Assembly (NCBI GenBank): GCA_017542245.1
Contig: JAFXXN010000192.1
Location: forward strand, 1 to 64,000
Source: Lachnospiraceae bacterium
GTDB taxonomy: Bacteria; Bacillota; Clostridia; Lachnospirales; Lachnospiraceae
DNA: 64,000 nt
Reading direction: 5' to 3'
Below the pieces are notes generated by a model. That model had not been told where the DNA came from. It was given only the letters and a program-made list of their open reading frames with translations, and did not search any database. Both the position numbers and the translations under genes were made by a program. Of the stretch, positions 17,323 to 24,254 are shown piece by piece. Positions within the stretch are counted from its first letter, which is position 1. The number at the start of each line of letters is the position of its first letter.

Positions 17323-17901
17323 TTGGATCAATCAGAACGCGTATATAGTGTGCTTATAGTTTCTTCGTCTAAAAGCTTTTTAGATCTGATGGCAGAAAAT
17401 CTGCCGGAAGCAGGATTCAGCCCTGTACACACCGCCCCTACCATCAGTGCCGCAAGACGGAAGACAGGTGATTTTTCATACGATTTCATTTTTATAAATT
17501 CACCCCTTTCCGACGATATCGGGACCAGATTTGCAATAGATATTTGCAGCACTTCAGTTGTCCTGCTTCTGGTTAACAGTGAAATATACGAAGATATAAA
17601 CTATAAAGTTTCAAAGCATGGCGTATTTACTCTTGCAAAGCCATTTTCCAAAGCCATGATATCCACAGCTATCAATTGGATGGCCAGTGCCCGTGAGATA
17701 ATTAACAAATCTCAGAAGAAAACAAGCACCGTTGAAGAAAAAATGAGCGAGATCAGAGCTGTTAACCGTGCAAAGTGGCTTCTTATTAATGAACTTAATA
17801 TGAGTGAACCAGAGGCTCACCGTTATATAGGCAAGCAGGCCATGGACAGATGTGTATCAAAAGGTACAGTGGCAAATGAGATTATAAATACATATACATA
17901 A
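17323..17901 (+). CDS. Pseudo-receiver ANTAR antitermination regulator
   Basis: The start is a TTG at 17323 with GGAGGG six bp upstream; the protein is 192 aa. The N-terminal receiver fold lacks the acidic pocket (LIVSSSKSF instead of DD) and has Asn at the phospho-acceptor position (FIFINSPL), so it cannot be phosphorylated in the usual way. The C-terminal ANTAR domain (about 130-190) has AKWLLINELNMSEPEAHRYIGKQAMD. ANTAR domains bind RNA hairpins to prevent termination. Its place after glnA mirrors NitR of Clostridium and predicts nitrogen-dependent antitermination by protein-protein or ligand input rather than by a kinase. Confidence 0.85.
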   Translation: MDQSERVYSVLIVSSSKSFLDLMAENLPEAGFSPVHTAPTISAARRKTGDFSYDFIFINSPLSDDIGTRFAIDICSTSVVLLLVNSEIYEDINYKVSKHGVFTLAKPFSKAMISTAINWMASAREIINKSQKKTSTVEEKMSEIRAVNRAKWLLINELNMSEPEAHRYIGKQAMDRCVSKGTVANEIINTYT

Positions 17902-17951
17902 AAACAGCTATCATAATCGACGTAAAACCCGACCATGACAGCTGTTTTTTT
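17901..17951. terminator. Bidirectional terminator between ANTAR gene and thioredoxin
   Basis: AAAACAGCT plus TCAT pairs with ATGA plus AGCTGTTTT across a large loop, with a T-run on the plus strand and an A-run that gives U's on the minus strand. It separates the two convergent operons. Confidence 0.75.
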
Positions 17952-17968
17952 GTTCTTAAATATTCAAG

Positions 17969-18277
17969 TTATTTTAACATTTCCAATATCTTTTCCTTTG
18001 GCTGTACTCCTACCTGTTTAGCTGCTACTTCACCTTCTTTTAATACCACAAGAGTAGGTATGCTCATAACACCAAAGCTTTCCGCAAGGTCAGGTTCATC
18101 ATCCACATTAACCTTTCCAACGATATATTCGGGATATTCCTCAGCTATTTTGTCCACAATAGGCGATACCATCTTGCATGGGCCGCACCAATCTGCAAAA
18201 AAATCAATAAGAACTGTCTTCTGACTATTCCTGATTTCTTCAAAATTTTTCTCTGTTATACTGATCACTGCCATCAT
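17969..18277 (-). CDS. trxA: Thioredoxin
   Basis: A 102-aa cytosolic thioredoxin with the redox site WCGPC (FFADWCGPCKM) and the cis-proline segment SIPTLVVLKEG. It reduces protein disulfides with electrons from thioredoxin reductase or ferredoxin-dependent reductases. The ATG at 18277 follows GGAAGGG by five bases. It is the last gene of a minus-strand cluster with the aminotransferase, Lrp regulator and HypE-like gene, about 20 bp after the aminotransferase. Confidence 0.95.
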   Translation of the reverse strand: MMAVISITEKNFEEIRNSQKTVLIDFFADWCGPCKMVSPIVDKIAEEYPEYIVGKVNVDDEPDLAESFGVMSIPTLVVLKEGEVAAKQVGVQPKEKILEMLK

Positions 18278-18298
18278 CAATACCCTTCCTTTCCATAA

Positions 18299-19468
18299 TT
18301 AATCTGCTTTTCTGTATTTTTTTACAAATCTCTCAATTCTTTCCAATGCCTCTTTAATCTTATCTATAGAATAAGCATAGGAAATCCTCAAATAACCCTC
18401 ACCACTGTACCCGAACGCCGTTCCGGGAACAACAGCCACTTTTTCTTCCTGTAAAAGCTTTGTAGCAAATTCTTCAGAAGTCATACCGGTACTTTTAATA
18501 CACGGAAATACATAAAATGCACCTCTGGCCTCAAAGCAATCCAGTCCCATGTTCCTCAGTGCATGAAGAAGATATCTGCGGCGCTGGTCATAAGCCTCTG
18601 TCATCATTTCCACATCCAGGTCTCCATGCTTAAGTGCTTCTATAGCAGCATACTGGCTGGTGGTAGGGGCGCACATTATGGAAAACTGATGTAGTTTGGT
18701 CATCTGCTTTATTATCTCAGCCGGACCTGCAGCATATCCAAGTCTCCATCCTGTCATTGCATAGGACTTTGAAAATCCGTTTATCACTATAGTTCTTTCC
18801 TTCATTCCGTCTAATGAAGCTATAGATGTATGCTGTCCGCCATATGTCAGCTCGGCATATATCTCATCCGACAAAACAAAAAGGTCTTTTTCCTTTATGA
18901 TATCTATGATCTTTTCAAGATCCTCTTTTGCCATTACTGCGCCTGTCGGATTATTTGGAAACGGAAGAACCAATACCTTTGTTTTTTCTGTACATGCATC
19001 TTGGATCTGCTTTGCAGTCAGTTTAAACTCATCTTCCGCCTTCAGTTCTATTATAACCGGCTTGCCGCCTGCCATTATTACACATGGTTCATAAGAAACA
19101 TAACTGGGTTGAGGGACAAGTACTTCATCTCCCGGATCAAGCATGACACGAAGCGCGATATCTATAGCTTCACTACCGCCTATAGTGACAATCGTCTCTG
19201 TTTTCCAGTCATAACAAATATTAAATCTTCTGTGCATATACCTGCATATCTCTTCCCTCAGTTCTTTAAGACCTGAGTTCGAAGTATAGTAAGTTCTGCC
19301 TTTTTCTAATGAGTATATTCCCTCTTCCCTTATATGCCAGGGTGTATCAAAATCGGGTTCGCCAACTCCAAGCGAAATTGCATCTTTCATCTCATGAACG
19401 ATGTCAAAGAATTTCCTGATTCCGGAAGGTTTTATCTCTGTAATAGTTTTATTTAACGGATTTCTCAT
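18299..19468 (-). CDS. Class I/II PLP aminotransferase (AspC/AlaT type)
   Basis: A 389-aa fold-type I aminotransferase. Motifs are LGVGEPDFDTP near the N-terminus, Y-rich YYTSNSG, LPFPNNPTGAV, LSDEIYAELTY, the PLP lysine in SKSYAMTGWRLGY, and an Arg in GYLRISYAYS that binds the substrate carboxylate. Substrate may be aspartate, alanine or aromatic 2-oxo acids; sequence alone does not decide. An Lrp/AsnC regulator gene lies 40 bp upstream in the same orientation, so amino-acid responsive control is likely. Confidence 0.9.
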   Translation of the reverse strand: MRNPLNKTITEIKPSGIRKFFDIVHEMKDAISLGVGEPDFDTPWHIREEGIYSLEKGRTYYTSNSGLKELREEICRYMHRRFNICYDWKTETIVTIGGSEAIDIALRVMLDPGDEVLVPQPSYVSYEPCVIMAGGKPVIIELKAEDEFKLTAKQIQDACTEKTKVLVLPFPNNPTGAVMAKEDLEKIIDIIKEKDLFVLSDEIYAELTYGGQHTSIASLDGMKERTIVINGFSKSYAMTGWRLGYAAGPAEIIKQMTKLHQFSIMCAPTTSQYAAIEALKHGDLDVEMMTEAYDQRRRYLLHALRNMGLDCFEARGAFYVFPCIKSTGMTSEEFATKLLQEEKVAVVPGTAFGYSGEGYLRISYAYSIDKIKEALERIERFVKKYRKAD

Positions 19469-19507
19469 TTTTTAAGCCTCTTCAAAAACCGGATATTATT
19501 TTATCTA

Positions 19508-19999
19508 TCAGTATGACATCGTGATTCTGGGATCGTCACTCTCAAACTGCATAATAAGACCCTGATCCTTATATTTTTTAAGTACAAAATGGGTTGCAGT
19601 ACTCATTATAGATTCCATAGGCGCCAGCTTTTCGAATACAAAACGTGATACCTCACGCATACTTTTTCCCCTAATGATCACGGTCAGGTCAAATCCTCCC
19701 GACATAAGATATACCGACTCAACCTCATCAAATTTATATATTCTTTCGGCTATATTATCAAAGCCCTGTCCTCTTTGAGGAGTAACCTTTACTTCTATCA
19801 ATGCTGTCACTTTTTCATCCGAAACCTTATCCCAGTCAATAAGAGTAGGATATCCGCAGATTATCTTATCTGCTTCCATTTCCGCAATAGCAGTCGTGAT
19901 CTCTTCTTCAGTACTCCCAAGCATTATGGCCAATTCGTTTAAATCTGTCTTTGCATTCTTTGCCAAAACTCTAAGGATTTTTTCTTTAAGTTCTTTCAT
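19508..19999 (-). CDS. Lrp/AsnC family transcriptional regulator
   Basis: The 163-aa protein has an N-terminal winged HTH (LRVLAKNAKTDLNELAIMLGSTEEEI) and a C-terminal RAM/AsnC effector domain (VTALIEVKVTPQRGQGFDNIA, SVYLMSGGFDLTVIIRGKSM). Such proteins form octamers and respond to amino acids. It overlaps the HypE-like gene upstream (ATGA-type four-base overlap) and probably controls the aminotransferase downstream. Confidence 0.92.
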   Translation of the reverse strand: MKELKEKILRVLAKNAKTDLNELAIMLGSTEEEITTAIAEMEADKIICGYPTLIDWDKVSDEKVTALIEVKVTPQRGQGFDNIAERIYKFDEVESVYLMSGGFDLTVIIRGKSMREVSRFVFEKLAPMESIMSTATHFVLKKYKDQGLIMQFESDDPRITMSY

Positions 20000-20511
20000 T
20001 TTAAGTTTCCTTTCAAATATCTTACAGTATCGCCTACAACCGTTCTTGCTCTTTCCTTTGTGGTATAGCCTATAAGCGATGCGTTAATCCCATGTGCAGA
20101 TAACAGGCTTAATGTTTCACCGGGATTTTGTACCGTAAATATATGGCTTCCGGTACTGTCGGCCTCCTCATATGGATTTATGTCCACAAAATCACACAGT
20201 TCTATAACATGCTGGTCTATAGTTATATTCTTTAGTTCAACACACAGTCCCGTATCAAGTTCTTCACCAAGTTTCCAAAGAGCTCCGAATATACCATCTG
20301 CCCCGCAGCTTACAAATGTGGAGAAGCTTGTCATTTCTTTTACCGATAAATACTCCTTTTGTTTTTTCATCTCCGTTTCGAGGAGTATCTTTATATCTCT
20401 TAAATATCTTTCGGAATAGATACGGGCCAGTTCTTTTCTTCTGTCATTAAGTATCTTTTCTGCCGTCATCAGGCCTGCTGTCCCGAGCATTATTATGGCT
20501 TTTTCTCCCAT
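19996..20511 (-). CDS. HypE/AIR-synthase-like C-terminal domain protein
   Basis: The 171-aa protein resembles the C-terminal half of the AIR synthase/HypE (PurM-like) fold, with SCGADGIFGALWKLGEELDTG, NPYEEADSTGSHIFTV and GINASLIGYTT in the usual order. No N-terminal ATP-binding half is present, so it cannot act as a normal PurM or HypE enzyme alone. Hydrogenase maturation genes are absent nearby. It overlaps the Lrp gene by four bases, and a link to amino-acid metabolism is more plausible by context. Moderate certainty on the family. Confidence 0.6.
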   Translation of the reverse strand: MGEKAIIMLGTAGLMTAEKILNDRRKELARIYSERYLRDIKILLETEMKKQKEYLSVKEMTSFSTFVSCGADGIFGALWKLGEELDTGLCVELKNITIDQHVIELCDFVDINPYEEADSTGSHIFTVQNPGETLSLLSAHGINASLIGYTTKERARTVVGDTVRYLKGNLK

Positions 20512-20556
20512 CTTTAGTACCTGCTTAGTTGAATTTAACGCCGGACTATGATATAA

Positions 20557-20661
20557 TTACGGAACAAGTGCAGCAACAACAGATGCAACCAGCGCTGCAA
20601 CAAGTATGATGACTATGATAAGTGTAAATATTTTTTTTGTTTTTTTGCTGTAAAGATTCAT
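20557..20661 (-). CDS. Small 34-residue membrane peptide
   Basis: A short reading frame starts at an ATG (20661) preceded by GGAGAA with six-base spacing. It encodes a basic N-terminus (MNLYSKKTKK) and one hydrophobic segment (TLIIVIILVAALVASVVAALV), then stops. The code is not shared with a larger frame and the ribosome site is good. This is a classic small inner-membrane protein pattern. I do not recognise the family or function. Confidence 0.6.
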   Translation of the reverse strand: MNLYSKKTKKIFTLIIVIILVAALVASVVAALVP

Positions 20662-20744
20662 GCTATGTTCTCCATTCTGTTGATAATATAATATTACACT
20701 TTTCTTTATCCTGTCCGGAAAAATAAAAGTGAGGAAGGACTGTT

Positions 20745-21365
20745 ATGAAAATTCCCGTATTCGGGCTGGTAATGATATTTGTTATCTGGCTCTCATATGA
20801 ATTAAAAAAACATACTAAAGAAGAAGCCAAAACACATAAGGATTTCTGGGAACGAGAACGCAAATCCGGTTTTATTCCAAGGAAAAGCACCTCTGATATC
20901 CATTATATAACAATAACTGAAAGCTTTCTTCCCGTTGACAGGGGCGATGATACCAGTGAATTAAATGTTCTCTGCAAAAGGATATTAAACTTCTCCGATA
21001 AAAAAATCGCAGATCTGTCGTCCATGACCAACACCGAATTAAAAGAAAAATACGGAACCGCAAATTTTACAAGCCTTTCGGAAGCAGATACTAATTTTAC
21101 AAATCTTGTTCCTCTCCTTGGCAGACTTTGCGAACTTCTTTATGAAGAAGGACGGCTCGCCGAAGCAGAGACTGCTGCCTTATTCTGTGTTGATTCAGGA
21201 ATAATGACTTATCCTGTGTTATATACTCTCGGAAATATCTATTCCGTCATCGATGACAAAGAAAGACTCGACCAGCTTATAAGTAAAGCCGAAACCCAAC
21301 CGTCATGTCAGGAACGTACTTTAAATATGCTGAAAGCTCTTTCTTCATCGTCTTCTTCTGATTAA
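20745..21365 (+). CDS. Membrane-anchored TPR-like protein of unknown function
   Basis: A 206-aa protein with one N-terminal TM (FGLVMIFVIWLSYEL) and a charged linker. The second half has helical-hairpin signatures like tetratricopeptide repeats (LCELLYEEGRLAEAETAALFCVDSG, YTLGNIYSVIDDKERLDQLI). The central part contains a conserved-looking ITITESFLPVDRGDD. A short GAGGAAGG site precedes the ATG. It is convergent with nth, 10 bp apart. I do not recognise the family; a scaffold at the membrane is possible. Confidence 0.7.
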   Translation: MKIPVFGLVMIFVIWLSYELKKHTKEEAKTHKDFWERERKSGFIPRKSTSDIHYITITESFLPVDRGDDTSELNVLCKRILNFSDKKIADLSSMTNTELKEKYGTANFTSLSEADTNFTNLVPLLGRLCELLYEEGRLAEAETAALFCVDSGIMTYPVLYTLGNIYSVIDDKERLDQLISKAETQPSCQERTLNMLKALSSSSSSD

Positions 21366-21374
21366 GTAATATTT

Positions 21375-22004
21375 TTATGCTTTTGCCGACGGACAATAAT
21401 CTTTTAATCCGCAGATTTCACATTTGGGTCTACCTGATATACACACATTTCTTCCGTGATCGATCAGTTGAAGATTTAATCTTAGCCAATGTTCCTTCGG
21501 AATTATCTTCATGAGTTCAAATTCGGCTTTAACTGCATCATCAGTATCGGTTAATCCCAGAAGCCTGGATATCCTTTTTACATGAGTATCAACTACAATA
21601 CTGTCATCATTATATATATGACATCTTATGACATTTGCAGTTTTTCTACCTACACCAGGAAGTCCTGTAAGCTCCTCAAGACTGCTCGGAACTTTTCCGT
21701 CATATGATGAAAGAAGCACAGCCGCACATTCTTTTATATGCTTTGCTTTTGATCTGAAATACCCTGCGGGTCTTACATCTTCTTCCAGTTCGTTTATGTC
21801 TGCAGAAGCAAAATCTTCCAATGTTCTGTATTTTTTATAAAGTGTTTTTGTTATTATATTTACCCTTGCATCTGTACACTGAGCGCTTAAGATTGTTGCA
21901 AATAACAGCTGCCAGTCAGTTTCATACTCCAGATAGCATTTTTCGTCCGGGTAAAGCTCATCCAGCTTGTTTAATATTGCCGTAATCCGTTCCTTTTTTC
22001 GCAA
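21375..22004 (-). CDS. nth: Endonuclease III
   Basis: A 209-aa base-excision glycosylase/AP lyase. The helix-hairpin-helix reads LTGLPGVGRKTANVI with the catalytic Lys, followed by the catalytic Asp in VDTHVKRIS. The C-terminal 4Fe-4S loop is C-x6-C-x2-C-x5-C (CISGRPKCEICGLKDYC). It removes oxidised pyrimidines. Full length and all catalytic residues are present. Confidence 0.97.
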   Translation of the reverse strand: MRKKERITAILNKLDELYPDEKCYLEYETDWQLLFATILSAQCTDARVNIITKTLYKKYRTLEDFASADINELEEDVRPAGYFRSKAKHIKECAAVLLSSYDGKVPSSLEELTGLPGVGRKTANVIRCHIYNDDSIVVDTHVKRISRLLGLTDTDDAVKAEFELMKIIPKEHWLRLNLQLIDHGRNVCISGRPKCEICGLKDYCPSAKA

Positions 22005-22054
22005 ATTATCTCTCCGGTAAATTAATTCTTTTCTTTAGTTCTATCCATTTTATC

Positions 22055-24187
22055 TTAAGTAAGATAAGGAGGAAGATTCTTCATGCACACCCCTGAACGC
22101 GGTTTAAGACGAAGGCTTATTACTCCGTTCTCGGGACGATATACTATGGCTGAAGGAGTAAATCCTTCATCACTTGTTTCCATAAGCCTTACCATGGTTT
22201 CATGATCCGTAGAACCAAGCTCCCAGACAGGTATATCAACCGTTTCCCATGTATCATTATTATTTATTGCTATAACAAATCTATGATGTCTGTCAAATCT
22301 TCCGTAACATATAATGCCATGTCTTCCTGCCAGATACTTTAACGACCCGGTCTTTAAAGTTTCATAATCGCGGTGCAGTTTTATAAGATCCTTATGATAT
22401 CTTATAAGTTCCGTATCTTCTCTGCCCCACGGATATGTCCTTCTGCTATCCGGATCCGTCCATCCGCAAAGTCCGGCTTCATCTCCGTAATATATTGTCG
22501 GAGCTCCCGGCCATGTCATCTGGATAAGAACAGCTTCCCTCATCACCGAAGGTCTTATGCCAAGTGACGCCGCATCGCTTCCTGCTGTATTAAGCCTTCC
22601 GCATCTGCCATGGGTTCTCGTCATAAATCGGGAATGATCATGATTCGAAAGTTCATTCATCGCCGTCTGTAAAGACTGCCAGTTCATGCGGGACATATGA
22701 TAAAGCATTGCTCCGTAAAATGCCTCATGATTATTCAGAAGATCAGCGCGAAAGTGGTCGTTGTGCTTTTCAAGCCCTGTAAGAAACCATGTAACCGGCT
22801 CCATAAATGCTTCATAATTCATGATGGTATCCCACTCATCACCCTGAAGCCATTTCCATGAAGCTTCATAGTTTTCTGCCAAAATGATTGCTTCCGGATT
22901 CGCTGCCTTAACTTCACTTCTGAATCTTTTCCAGAATTTATGGTTATATTCTTCTGAAAAACCCAAGTCGGCAGCTACATCCAGTCTCCATCCGTCAGCA
23001 TTAAACGGCGGAGAAACCCATTTCTTTCCTATACCTATTATATAGTCTTCCAGTTCCTTAGAGCCCTCATAATTTAACTTAGGCAAAGTTTTATGCCCCC
23101 ACCAGCCATCATAATCATCATTATCCGGCCAGTTTTCAGAATAAAACTTAAAGAAATCTCTGTATGGACTGTCAGCACTTACATATGCTCCGGGCTCATA
23201 TCCCCTGTCGGCTCCGTAAATCTTCTGTTTGTCCATCCATTTATTAAATGAACCGCAGTGGTTAAACACACCGTCCAGTATAACTCTCATGCCTCTTCTG
23301 TGGATTTCGGAAACAAACATAGAAAAAAAGTTATTGCTGGCTTCAAGATTTCTTTTATCTGTTACACGGTTTCTGTACCGTTCCGCATAAATATTGTCAT
23401 TTGTATTATCCGGAAGTATATCTCCGGTATCATAAGGAATGATTGTAAAATGCGGATCTATATAATCGTAATCCTGTATATCATATTTATGATTTGAAGG
23501 TGATACAAACAACGGATTGAAATATATAACCTCAACTCCAAGATCCTGCAGATAGTCCAGCTTATTTAAGACTCCCGTAAGATCTCCTCCGTAAAATCTC
23601 CTGATATCATCACATTCAGGATTTGAATGCCAGTTATATACCTTCTCAATATGCTTTCCAAGGTATGCATATTCATGATTCAATACTTCGTTGCTGCCAT
23701 TTCCGTTACAGAAACGGTCAACGAATATCTGATACATTACCGCACCTTTGGCCCAGTCAGGAGTCTTAAATCCCGGCATGATCTTAAAATTATATGTCGG
23801 ATCAAGTTCATCTGTAACACCAACCTGATTGTAATAGTAATACTTTTCGCCGCACCATATCAGAAAATAATATTCGATGTTCTCTGACCCGACAACGAAT
23901 GACGTCTCATAATAATCGAATAGGTCGTCCGATTCCACAACTGTCATTTGCATGCGGGTCTCACCGATAACCAGAACGGTAGCGAAAACATTCCCTCTGG
24001 CAGTTCTGAGTCTCAGCCTGACTTTTTCGCCTGCTTCCGGTTCCGCCGGGATCCTGTATTGATCGGTTCCATCCGAAAAAACAGCACGTCGGATAAACTC
24101 ACGAACCATAAATGCGGTATTGGAGCCTGACATATTCTCCACCGGTGCATAATTCTGTTCAGTTTGAACTTTATGTCCAAATTCCAT
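22055..24187 (-). CDS. GH13 neopullulanase/cyclomaltodextrinase-like glycosidase
   Basis: The 710-aa protein has an N-terminal beta domain of the CBM34/neopullulanase type (about 20-130) and a GH13 barrel. The four conserved regions are VILDGVFNHCG (about 306), GWRLDVAADL with nucleophile Asp (about 401), IILAENYEASW with acid/base Glu (about 434) and ELSNHDHSR with the transition-state Asp (about 516). No signal peptide is seen, so it acts inside the cell on maltodextrins, pullulan or cyclodextrins. It is the first gene left of the trigger-factor-like gene. Confidence 0.9.
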   Translation of the reverse strand: MEFGHKVQTEQNYAPVENMSGSNTAFMVREFIRRAVFSDGTDQYRIPAEPEAGEKVRLRLRTARGNVFATVLVIGETRMQMTVVESDDLFDYYETSFVVGSENIEYYFLIWCGEKYYYYNQVGVTDELDPTYNFKIMPGFKTPDWAKGAVMYQIFVDRFCNGNGSNEVLNHEYAYLGKHIEKVYNWHSNPECDDIRRFYGGDLTGVLNKLDYLQDLGVEVIYFNPLFVSPSNHKYDIQDYDYIDPHFTIIPYDTGDILPDNTNDNIYAERYRNRVTDKRNLEASNNFFSMFVSEIHRRGMRVILDGVFNHCGSFNKWMDKQKIYGADRGYEPGAYVSADSPYRDFFKFYSENWPDNDDYDGWWGHKTLPKLNYEGSKELEDYIIGIGKKWVSPPFNADGWRLDVAADLGFSEEYNHKFWKRFRSEVKAANPEAIILAENYEASWKWLQGDEWDTIMNYEAFMEPVTWFLTGLEKHNDHFRADLLNNHEAFYGAMLYHMSRMNWQSLQTAMNELSNHDHSRFMTRTHGRCGRLNTAGSDAASLGIRPSVMREAVLIQMTWPGAPTIYYGDEAGLCGWTDPDSRRTYPWGREDTELIRYHKDLIKLHRDYETLKTGSLKYLAGRHGIICYGRFDRHHRFVIAINNNDTWETVDIPVWELGSTDHETMVRLMETSDEGFTPSAIVYRPENGVISLRLKPRSGVCMKNLPPYLT

Positions 24188-24254
24188 CGTTTTTCTTACC
24201 GTAATTACGGCTTTCTCCCAAAAATAAAATCTGATATGCTTTGATAATCCGTAC

